DNA of 44,409 bases, taken from positions 1 to 44,409 of the forward strand of contig JAKLFA010000005.1 in NCBI GenBank assembly GCA_022711395.1. Direction: 5' to 3'. The notes beneath the pieces are model-generated. The model worked only from the letters and a program-made list of their open reading frames with translations, did no database searches and was not told the DNA's origin. Below are positions 24,201-36,200 of the stretch, piece by piece (within the stretch, counting starts at the first letter, position 1; each line of letters opens with the position of its first letter). The translations under genes were made by a program, and so were the position numbers. The DNA is from Candidatus Omnitrophota bacterium (GTDB lineage Bacteria > Omnitrophota > Gorgyraeia > Zapsychrales > JANLHA01).

Positions 24201-27200
24201 TGCCCCGTTTAGCGGAAAAATCAGAGGGTGACTCCGGGGTATTCGAGGTCTATGCCGAAACGGTCCGTGAGTTCATTGAGCGGATCAATGTTGAGCGCCT
24301 GATCCCTGAGGCCATTCTGGTCGTTTACGCGCTTTTAGGAGAAGGGAAGGTCACCCGCCTGATCGACGCGAGCCGTTCTGCCGAAGAGTTGGAGACCATG
24401 CTGGCGTCGCTGCAGCGGCATCTGATGGTGATCGCCCGTCAGCGGCAGGAGAGGATCTATCAGGATGAAATTCTGGATCTGGCGATCCAAAAAGTCCTTA
24501 CAGAATCTTCATTCGGCGATGTGATCGGCAACGACGGAACGACGAACGCCGCGGTTTTGGGATGGTCCAGCAGCGTTTCAGGTCGCGACGGAGAGTCGTT
24601 TGATGATGTCCTGGTCCGCGCCTGGGACCATGCGTGGGATTTGCAGGCCTTCCTGGTCTCCCGTGAGGACATGCAGAGGACCCTGGTCCAAAAACGGCTT
24701 GGGCCGTTCATGGTCCGCCTGACGCCCCGCGAAGTGAAGCTGCGCCAGCCCGACTGGTTCGGCAAGCCCGTTCAGCTGGATTATCCGTTCAATCCGGATA
24801 AATTCCATTTCGGCAAGGTCGCGGACAAAGAGGTCCTGATCGACGGATTATCATTTGAGGGCAGGGATTGGCGCGTGATCGTCAACGGCTCGCCGCACAG
24901 CCGCGGGCATTCGCTTTTGGTCCCGGCTCCGAGATTCACGGCGAACCAGTATTTTGACCGGCTGGACATGGTCGCGTTTGTGTCGGTGATGGGATTGACC
25001 AAAGGCACGGTCTTCGGCAACAGCCTCTGGGCCGGCGCCAGCATGAACAGCAAACATTTCCAGATCTATTTTGATGATCTTTACGGATTTAACTATGTTC
25101 AAATGGCCGGTCTGAATTGGCAAATATATCATCAGGTCAATTTTTCTGACATGAGCGGCTATCCCGGGCGGTATTTTGCCATCCGCAGCTTTGACCGCAG
25201 GAAACTCGCGCAAGCCGCCTGGAGCGCTGTTTCGTATTTGGAAGAACGCAATATTCCGTTCAATATCGCCGGCCGGGCCAGAACGGTTATTTTCATGCCG
25301 GTCGGAAACGAATTCCCCGCCGTTTTCGAAGGCCAGCCGATCGCGGTTCCGGAAAAGATGGGCGTCTTTAATATCATGAGCCGGGAATTGTTCGACCGCA
25401 TCCATAAGGGGATGCTGATCGAGAGCATGGAGCAGACCGACCTTCCGATCGAGCCGTATCATGATTTCATTTTTGGGTTTGGCGACCGCTTGGCGAGTGA
25501 TTTTTCAGCGGCCGGCAACGCGGCTGTTCTGGCCTCTGAGCAGGAAACAGCGTGGCTGGAAAGGGCTGTTGAGATAAGCCGTCAAAAGCGCGTTGAAGGC
25601 GGTGCTATGTCCGTGGGCGCTATGATCGTTCATAAAGACGGCGGAGTGGTCGCGACCGGATGGAGGCAGAGCTTTAATTCCATGACCGTTATTCACGCGG
25701 AAAAGAACGCGATTCTGGCGGCGAAAGAAAGCGGTTTAACACAATGGTCTGATTACGTGATGGTGACCAGCCTCGAGCCGTGCGATAGCTGCGCCCGCTG
25801 GATCGCCGAGCGCGGGTTCCACAAGTGCGTTTTCGGCACACTGGACACGGACCTTCATGTCTTCGGCCAGGGAATGAGGCGGCTTGAGGAGGCAGGGGTG
25901 GAAACGGCTCATGCCCGCGGGTCGCTGGTCAGGCGGTCGCGCCGTGCGGTGCCGTCGTTCAGCCTGAACCGTTTTGCCCGGGAGCTGTCCGCTCTTCCAT
26001 TGGACAACAAAGAGAAAGCGCTCCTGCTTGCGAATTATGGATACTACCGCCTTTTTAGAGAAACGCCGTTCGATTTTGCGACGGTCATGGACAAGGTGAT
26101 CCATCCGCACATCAGCTGGTTCTTCTCTCTGATCTCTGAGGCGCAGAAGCGCGGTTTCGGACAACTGCGCACGGAATATCTTGTTTATAAACTTTTCAAC
26201 GATTTCTATCATCGCAAAGCCCTCGTTATCAGCGTCGATACATTGAAGCGGACAGGGGAGGACATTTCAAGGTCCATAGCCCGCCAGAAAGTCATGTGGT
26301 TTGATGAGGACCTGAGCCAGGAGCCGCTGAGCGTGGTTTTGATCGGCTCTTATGAAGGCCGTCAGAAGGTCAAAGAATATTTCGATAAGATCGGTTACGC
26401 CTTTGATCTCTATGAGATCGTCCAGGGCAGCGCGGAAGATGGCCGTCGGCCTGTTGAGGAGATCCGCCACGCGGCGGCTCGAGCCGGTAAAGAGCAGGGA
26501 TCAGACCAAAACGTGAACTCCGCCGTTATGCATGAACGAATGAGCGCTCCTGAACAGGATGGCGGGATTTGTTCTTTGGCCAATTCTTTTTATGCCCGCG
26601 CGGCCGTGCGGGTCATGAGGTTCGCGTTCAAGGTTTCCGGCATGGTGGTGGGGATCCATTTCGCCCTGCTTTTGAACCAGATCCGCAAAACAGGCCGGGT
26701 GAACATTGTGATGCTTGGTTTAAGCGTCGGTGTTCTGACAGCCATGGCCGCGTTCACGTGGGGGACATTCGGGGCGCTTGTTCTTTTGGCCGTTGAGCTT
26801 TCGGGGGTCGTATTTGCTTCAACGGTCTATTTGAGGGCCCGTCAGCGCAATCATCGGGCCTGCGTTGCTTTTGAAAAGAACGGCCTTATGCCGAGGCACA
26901 AATGCGATTGCCATCTCGGATGCTCCGGGTGCGTGAGCCTTAAGAATGTCACCGGGGTGGGAGAGATGGACATTCCGTTCGGCGTGTATCCGAATTACAG
27001 CCGCGGAGGATTTGGAATGTCCGTGGATATCTATCAGTCATTTCAGTTCAGCCGCGAGGTCATTGGGTCGATCGAGCTTTATCTTTCACAGGCGCGGAGA
27101 ACGCTTGAAGATCCATTGAGGGTTCTGGTCCTGGGAAGCGGCTCGGGGATCGACACGATGGCGATCATTTATAAGCTGATCGTTCTGGAAGGACGGAAGA

Positions 27201-30200
27201 ACGTTTCGATCGATGTCCTGGATATTGATTCAAAATGCATCGTTGCCACGCGCGATAATATTTTAAGCCAGCTTAGACAGTTCGGGCTCATCGACGGTCA
27301 GACGTTCAACGCCAATCATGTGCTGACGTTCGGCGGCCACACGGTCCGCCTGCGTTTGGTCTCGACAGGGCGCGAGCTCGAGGGCAAGGACCAGATGTAT
27401 GATATGGCGTTTTTTAATATCCCCAATATCCAGAGGTTCTGGGAAGCCAGGGCCGACCTGATCGACCTGCTGACGGAAACCCGGCTCTTCATTTCAGACC
27501 GGGTGCTGATCAATATTTTCAGGCAGCTGAGCTTCCTCATGCCTGAAGGCGGGCTGGTGACATTGCGGTATGACGCGATCTTCAGCGATCCAGACACCTA
27601 TCTTGAAAGGGCAATGAACGAATTCGGGTTCTTCCGTCACGCGCAGAGTTTTAATGAGGAAGAGTCCAAGATCATGTTCGTGTTCACGCCCGGCATTAAG
27701 AGCGGTGAGAAAAACAGCTCCGCGTTGCCGGTTCCGGCGGATGCTGAAAAACAGAAGAGGCCTTTAACTGACAGCGGACATCCGGCGATGAAGCTGCCGT
27801 TGCGTATCGCCTTTGAGATCGCCTGGTGGTCAGCGGTCGGGCTTTTTATAACGATCGGGCTGCAGGCGCTCGGGCTGGTGACGCTCGGCGTTTCCGCGCT
27901 GGCGGTGGTGAGTTCTTTGGCGAAGTGGCTGTCTCTGCTGGCGGTCTTTTTGGCGGTGGTCGCGGCGCCGGTCCTTGAGGAACCCGCCTTCTTTGACGCT
28001 CAGGGAAAACATCTCACCGGCGAGGCCTATGAACAGGCTCTTGAAAAATGGTTGAAGAAACATCCGCTGTCCTCCCACGAAAAGTTAGAAGAACTCCGAT
28101 ACAGGATCCGCCTGGCGGCCTCTGAGAGCCGCTTGAAGGCCATTCTGATCCATTCGGCAAATAACGCGGTCTATATGATCGTCCGGTTCCTGAAGGCCCT
28201 TATCCTTCCGGCGATGTATGACGCCATGGTCGAAAAAATGCACGGGTGCTCCATGCTCCCGAAGAACGCGTTGGCCGCCGCCGGTCTGCAGGCTTTTGAA
28301 GTGGCGCTGCCGAAAGCGGGCGAAGAGTCTTCGTTTGAGACGCGGTGGCTCGGCCTGCCATGCACCAAGACCGTTATTAACGGAAAGATGATCGGTGACA
28401 GAGAGGTCCGCCGGCTTGAATGGGATTTCAAGGACGATCGCCGTTTTAACGACGATGTGATGGGCTATCCGGGCTCTTTTGTCTACAGCATGCGCCTGCC
28501 CGAAGGGATGCACGCCTTAAGAGGCGTTCTGATCGATAAGCAGTTAAGGGGCAATGGTGGTTTACGACTGATGCTCTGGGAGTTCTTGCAGACGTTTACG
28601 GATATCCAGCACGCTGAAGTTCCGGGCAACCTTCTTTTAGCTAAAGTTCTTTTTGCTGATTTCGGGTTTGTTCCGGCGTTTGACTATGTTCAGCCCAAGG
28701 CGTTCAGCAAGGGCAGGGCATTTTATATGACCAGAGAAAAGCTGGCCGCCTATGACGCATCGGTTTCAGCTTCGATGAGGTTGCTGTTCGATATTCAGGT
28801 CATTGAAGATGAGAACGAGTTTGCCCGAAAGAATCCCGACGCGGTCCCGGTCTATTTGAACACGCTTCTTGTTAAAAACGGACATTCCCGGTCGGTTCAG
28901 GATGCCGGGCTTGAGGTCAATTCTTCTGTCGTGTTCTCCACCAGCGGGATCGTAAAGGCGCGGGAAAGTGAGATGGTCGGTGAGTTCGCCGAACAGCTTC
29001 CGGGCATGGTCGAACAGGACTTTGTGAGGGTTCACCGCTTTGAAGAGAGACGCTATCGGACCGTTGGCGTGATCCTCACCACGGGCCTTCAAATGACGGG
29101 CACGCGGGCCTTTGAGATCACGGATGAAGGTTTGCGCCAGCAGGAGGAGCGGCAAGGATTGACGGCGAATAATTTCGATCACAGGACCGTGATCCTTTCC
29201 GCGGGAAGCTGTGAGGATGTTGTTCAATATTTGAAGGAACAGAATGACCGCCATCCGAATGACCGGCTGATGGCCGCCGCCGCTCACCTGGGCGGAGGAT
29301 ATGAAGATGCCCGCCAGCGCGTGAGCGAGTGGACCGGAATTCCTTTGGAGAGATTGCTTCCGGACGTGGTCCTGGTCAAGAACGCCCCGTATGTGGCCGC
29401 GGCGCATGATGATGTTCTGATCATCGACATTTCGATCCTGGATTCCCGTCTGCTCTCCAAGATGGAGATGATCGAGGAGATGCTCCATATCACCCGCAAC
29501 CTTGATCCCAAGCGCGGCGCGCCGGGAGCGATGGACCGCATGATCCAGGAATTAAGAACGGACGAGATGAAGCTGGCGTATTTCCACACATGGGATGTGA
29601 AGGACCAGGCCGAGCTGTTGGTCTATATGGTCCGTAAATTCAAGACAAGAATGATCGACATCCACGCGTTCTGGAAAATGTATATCCGGTCTTATCCGCG
29701 CGAAGGCTCGGAAAAATTCGAGGATATGATCAGGATCCTGAGCGCCGAGCTGAGGGATCGCGCGCTGATCGAAGAGGTCCGGGCGCTTTACCGCAAAGAG
29801 CATCAACCGAATCAAGGCGCTGATCTGACCAGAGGCAACATCCGCCTTTTGGCGATGGAATATGCGAACCGAGGGATCTACGGAAAAGCCCTCACCGATC
29901 AGCTGAAAGGGATCACCAACCGGCATCTGGATGAATATGTGTTCTATAACGGAACAAAGGTCTTGGACGGCGATGGGGAGGCCGGCCAGTCTGACCGCAG
30001 CGCGTATAAGCGCCTTGAAACGTCAGGCGTCGGAGTTGGAGGAGAAGGGGCGGGAGCTGGTTCCGGCGCGTCAGGAAGCTCGGGCGCGGCGGGTTCTTTT
30101 AATAGAGAAGATGATAGCGCTTACTTAGACGCTGAAGCGCTCAAGGCGATGCTGGCGGAAGGGGCCCGGGTAGCGGCGGGATCCGGACTGTCCGCCGTTC

Positions 30201-33200
30201 CAGCAGGGGCCGTTCTTTACGGATCCAACAGCGCTGTGCTGAGAGCGAACTACCATGAGATGGCGCAGAAGGTCGCGGGTCTTGTTTTGGGTCTGAACAA
30301 GGTTGGATTAAGGCCCCAGATCAATGACCGCCCGCTGTCGGAATTGGCCCACCGTCCGCAGGACCTGGTGCAGTTCATTATCGATTTTAGTATTTTAGAG
30401 ACAGCGGAAGAGATCGCGTTCGCGCTCCAATCCGTGATGGACGCTTCCACGGGTAAGGCCTTGCCGAAAGGGATGGACCTTCAGACGGTGTTCGCCCTTT
30501 ACACAGGGATCTTTGAACAGGAGAAGTATTTGCAGCTTTATGAGCATAAGCCGCTGCGTATCGTGGTCTTCCGCGGCGGGACCGGAGCGGTCCAGATCAC
30601 GAAGCTTCTTAAAAAGCTTCCGAACGTTGAGGTCCATATTGTCCTGGGCGCCACGGATGACGGGAGAAGCTGGTTCATCGGGGCGCAGGATTTTAACGCT
30701 ACCGGGATCCCCGACGCCGGAAAATGCCTGCTGGACCTGGCTGATGATTCGGCGCTCAAAGCGCTCATGTCCTATCGTTTTAAGCATGTCACGCCTGAGC
30801 AAAGCCGGTCGATCTTTTCTCAATTCATCCGCATGATCACGGCGGGCGCGGATCAGGCGGAGGCCCTGCTGCCGCAGACACGGGACCTTCTCACGCTGTT
30901 TGAGGCTTTGGACGGCGCTCAGAAAAAATATATCGCGAACTATCTTCAGGCCTTTGAAGAGAAATACGCCGGCATCCCGAGCCGTCGTGATCCCAAGGAA
31001 AGAACGCGTTTTCATTTCGTGAATATCCCGGTCAGGAGCCCGCTTTTGGTCGGAGCGGCATGGTTCCATCAGGCCGAGGGGGTCGAGGATTACTGGCAGT
31101 ATGGGATCGACAAGGTCGCCTCATTGCTCGCCGTGGAGCCGCACCGGGTTTATTTCGCGACCTCGAAGAGACAGCATCTGATGGGCATGACGATCGACGG
31201 GGAGATCTTCTTTACCGAGACAGGCATCAACGAATTCCCGCGAAAAAGCGACTTCTTGGGCATCTGGCTGACGGAAGAGATGTTCGACGTTGCTTCTTTT
31301 GAGAAGGAGCTCGCGAGCCAGGGCATTGAGCTTGAGCCGGTCCAGGTTTCTGATCATGTGCGGGAGGACGCCCGCAAAGAGATCGCCGATACGATCCGAA
31401 AAGTTAAGAGCGGCCGGCACATCAAGGCCGTGGTCAGCGCGATCTCCCGCCGGTCCACGACCGTTCTGCGGGACGGAAACATCATCCAGTCCGCGCCGTG
31501 CGCTCATCGGGCGATCCTGGACGCGGACATTATGATCTACGCCAACACCACGCTTGAATCCAACCAGGGCAGCGCCTTGATCGTGCCCGGCATACAGAGC
31601 GCGATCCGCCTAAACGAGCGCGCGGCAAAGGTCCTGTTCGTCAATCCCACGATCGAGAACGACCCGAAGGACACGACCGCGCTGAACCTCGTGGAGCGTA
31701 TTTACCGCTATGTCAGCGGCCAGCAGCATTTTGAAACGACGTTCATGAACTGGAACCGCGGCCATCAATACATTGATTTTGTGATCGGGCACGGGATGCA
31801 GTATCCCCGGCGGGACGTGCGCAAAGCCTATATCCCGTTCGAAGAGGGGATGATCCACAAACAGATCGATCCGTTGGTCAAAGTGATCGGTATGAACCTG
31901 GAATTTGAGACGCCGGTCCTAAGGGAAGGAAAAGACTACAATCACAAATGGGAGGAATATGGATTTTATTCAGCGCAGTTGATGAAGGAGGCCTTGATCC
32001 AGGCGCACACGATCAAGACCGTCAGAAGGGCTTTAAGTGAGCGAAAGGCTCATTTACAAATACCGCTGCCGCCGCAGTCAACTCGCGAGGGGCGAGGGTC
32101 GACGGGGCATTTGGGGGAGAAATGGCTCGATATACTCCGTGGCTGGGTGGTGAGCCGTATACAAATGCTTGCGGCGGCAGCGGTCAAACTCTTTTCTCCG
32201 TTCAGCAGGAACGGTTCGCAGCAATTCATGATAAAAAATCATACCAACAAGGGGGCATGGGCATGGTTAATCTTGAACACTTGGAAATTGTCCGCACAGA
32301 ACATTGGGCGGGCGACACGTATCTTCGGACGCGCTACCCGCAGTGGAATCATGAGTACGCTTTTATCATTCGACGCAACGGTGAGGTCAAAGGACAGACT
32401 TCTTCCGGCCAGTGGGTCGACCTCAGCCGGGAGACCTGCGAGTTCATCCGGGACAAGATCAACGATTTCCTTCAGAAACGTTACGGGCAGCCTGTCCGGA
32501 GGGAAGGGAACGGAACAAACCGGTTCGACCAATTCGGCGGTTTTAAGCGGCCGTGAGGACCCGTTGTCGGCTGTTGAGGCCGGACGGATCCTTAAAGGCG
32601 CAAGGCGCAGCGCGCAGACAAATCCCGCTGTCCTGAAGATCGAAGACGTCGAGCCGGTCCTGGAGCTTGCGACGGTCATGGAACATCGCAAAAAGATCGG
32701 ACGCTTCGTGGAGAGGCCGTTGGTCGCGGCTTGCGAAGAGCTGTATGACAAGAATATTTTTACGGCGGCATCATCCGCCAACCGTAATGATGCGCTGTGG
32801 GCGCAGGCGGGTGAAGCATTAGCGTATCTGACGCTGGATCATACGGCGATGTCTCCTGAGAATCAGGAACTTGCGCGCGGCATGATCGAAGGAAGGATCA
32901 TTCTTCCTGTTGGGGTCAGCGTTGAGTGGAATGAAGGGGAGGCCAGTCATCAATTTGTCCGGATCCTTGTTGAAATTAAGGCAGAGACACCTGTTTCAGA
33001 AGTCGAGAACAAAACGGTCGCGGTCGCGCGGATGTTCGGCCTTCAGCGCGTTCTTTTGAGCTGGTCGCCTGATGAGATGCGCGCGGAGCTGGGATTGGGA
33101 GCGAAGGCACGGTTAAGCAGATTGAAAGAGGCTGGTTATTGGGATGGGAGAAGATTTAAGCGTTATTACTATGATGAAACGCAAAAGCGTTTCTATTACA

Positions 33201-36200
33201 GCGCGGAACACGCCCGAAAAGACGCGTCGGCGTTGAGAACGATCGCCCGTAACGATCAGACAAACTCCGCAGTGCTTCGTGCCAGGACAGTGCTGGCGGC
33301 CGGCTTGGCCGGTCTTGTTGCCTTGTCCGGTTGCGATAAGAAGGAGAGTCCTGTTGCTTCAGCGGTCAATGAAATAGTTCCGGCGGCAGTTTCGCCAGCA
33401 ACGGAAATTTCCCGGGCAGTGATTGAAAAGATGAAACAGCAGGTCAGAAGCCTCGAGTATTCCGATAAGGTTGCGGATGATTTCGTCAAGATGGTCAGTG
33501 AATGGAAAAATGAGCAAGGCCAGCCGCTCGTCGCTTCCTGGGAGCAAAGGCTTGATTCTGCGAGGCGTGAGCAGAAACAGGGCAAAACAACTCTGGCGCA
33601 GTTGGTCGGTGTTGAGGTTGGTGTTCTCGGAGAACTGGCTAGGAAGATTGCTGCAGAGTATGGCAGCAATGATAGCGCGTTTGAATTAACTGATGTCATA
33701 GAAAAGAAACAAGCGCAGTGCGTGAGCCGTTCAGTTTTCATTGTCATCTTGGGTAGTTCATTTGGGTTTGATGTTGAAGCAATACATGTTGATTTGCAGG
33801 AAAGCAGGAATTTCGGATTAACGGATGAACAGAAAACAATGGAGCATGCAGCCGTTGTGGTTCATTTATCGGATGTCAGTGTCATTGTCGCAGACGCAGC
33901 ACTGAACTTTGTTAGTCAACCGTTTGTCATGGATGCTGTTTATACTATGGTTGGAAATTATTTTGAACTTAAGGGCTGGAATGGGCCTGCGCAAATTCAC
34001 GGACGTATTAGAAAAACTTCTGTTTTGGCGGAAATTAATTTTAATCGGGCCAATGGTTTGGGCAGGGAAGGCCGTTTGGCAGATGCAATCACAGTTTACA
34101 CAAAGGCGATTGATCTTGATTCAAAATTTGTTAGTGCGTATAACAATCGGGGAATTGTTTATGGCAGAATGGGTCAATTAACTGAAGCTATGACAGATTA
34201 CACGAGAGCTATTGAGTTTGATTCAAAATATGCGGTTGCTTATTCTAACCGAGGAAACGTTTATGGAGCGCTTGGCCAGTTTACGGAAGCGGTCTCGGAT
34301 GAAACAAAGGCGATTCAGCTTAATCCAAAGTTGACAATTGCCTACTTTTTTAGAGGCATGGCTTATATTGAGTTAAGGCGATTGGCAGAGGCTAGTGCAG
34401 ACTTCACGAAGGCAATTGAACTAGACCCGAAAAATTCAAAGGCTTATTACAGTCGCGGAACCGTTCATTTAGCGTTGAGGCGTTCAAGCGAGGCAATCGA
34501 AGATTTCACCAAGCTGATAGAGCTTGGAATGGAGAAGGCCATAATTTATTTCCAGAGGGGAAATGCTTATGCGCAGTTGAAACAGTGGAATGATGCGATT
34601 ACGAATTATACAAAGGCTATTGAGATTGAACCAAAGTTTGTTGAGCCGCATGTTAATCGGGCCAATTCTTATGTTGAGTTAAATCGATGGGAGGAGGCAG
34701 TTGCGGATTATACAAAAGCCATTGATTTAGGAATAAAAAATGCAGTTGTTTATTATTCACGAGGGCGTGGTTATGGAATACTGGGACGGTTTACAGAAGC
34801 GATTGTTGATTATACCAAAGCCGTTGAGCTTGATCCGAAAGATTATATGTCTTATGGAAATCGGGGGATGGCATATTTACAGGTTGGACGGTTACAAAAT
34901 GCCAAAGAAGATCTTTTAAAAGCGCTTGAGTTAACGCCTGGAGAAAAGGAAAAAGAACGAGTAAGGGAAGTTCTTCGTTGGATTGAGGAGGAACTCAAAG
35001 TAGAGAAAAAGAATACCAACGGTGCGGCGCTATTATCGTGGATTTTAGAACGCGAGAGCGTTCTTTCCAAACAGGGGGCGAGGGGAGATCTTATAAATAG
35101 GGGAATCCATCCTCCGTGGCTGGTGGAGAAATGGTCTCCCCTCGTTCCCGATCATTTTGATCGAAGGGCCCGGTCGGCGGCAGAGACATCAGCGGCAGTG
35201 GTTGTGTCCAAAACAAACACGGAAGACCAGGTCATCCAGGCCTTGGTAGCGCATGGGACGGACGATTGGAGGCGCCATCTGGCCAGCGGCGAAAAAGCCC
35301 TTGAACATTTCGGCCTGCGCGCCCTGGACCGAACGGATCATCCTCCGTTTACGGCGCTGCCACTTTTAAGAAAAGTTGCCATCCATTCTGAAAGCGCCTT
35401 GAACCGCGCCCGGGCCATTGACCTTGTCATGCGGGTCTTGCTTGAATCAGAGGATTGCGTTGATCAGATCGAGGCCGCGCGCATTGTCAGAGAATTGCTT
35501 CACGCCAGCAGCGGACATCCGTTGGAGGTTTTGAACCGTCATTTGCAGAATATCAACGGCGCCAAGGCGAAATTCCATTTGGAAAATGTCTTTAAGGCCG
35601 CGAAGGCTTCGGTTGCCGGTGACGGATCTGTTCAGCCGCAAACGAACGCCGCCGTTCTCGATGGCGCCCAGGAAAACAGGATCGAGTTCAAATATCTCGT
35701 GGAATTGGGAAGAGAAGCGGAGATCGAAGACTGGGTCAAGGCCCATATGGTTTTGGATTCTTACAGCAAAAAACGCCCTGAGAACGGCTATCGGTATCCT
35801 ATTTTCAGCGTTTATCTGGACAACGGAAGATTGACGACGTATTACGCGACATTGGACGGCCTGAAGAACAGATTTAAATTGCGCGTGCGCTGGTACAGCC
35901 CGACGAGCCCGGTGTTCTTTGAGATCAAGCGCAAGATCGGCATGAGCCAGATCAAACATCGCGGAATGGTGAAGCGCGAAGCTGTCTGGCCGCTTCTGGC
36001 CGGTGATTTTCCGTCGGAAGAATATCTGTATTCCCTTGAAAAACCGGGAAAGAACCTGGCGGCGCTCAACCGCTTCGTGATGCTGATGCAGGATATGGAA
36101 GCGGTCCCGAAAGCGTATACATTCTATTACCGCAAAGCGTATATGCCCAGGGAGGGCGGCAATCATCTGCGGATCACTTTTGATCATGACCTCTGCACGC

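Noticed and set aside
29931-30128. Separate small gene (ATG at 29931, 65 codons)
   Set aside because: It has no ribosome-binding site and lies wholly within the open giant frame; it is kept only as a possible local frame displacement.
34034-35000. TPR array as a CRISPR or DNA tandem repeat
   Set aside because: The period is 102 nt, matching 34-residue TPR units, the similarity is at protein level, and there are no spacers of constant repeat sequence.
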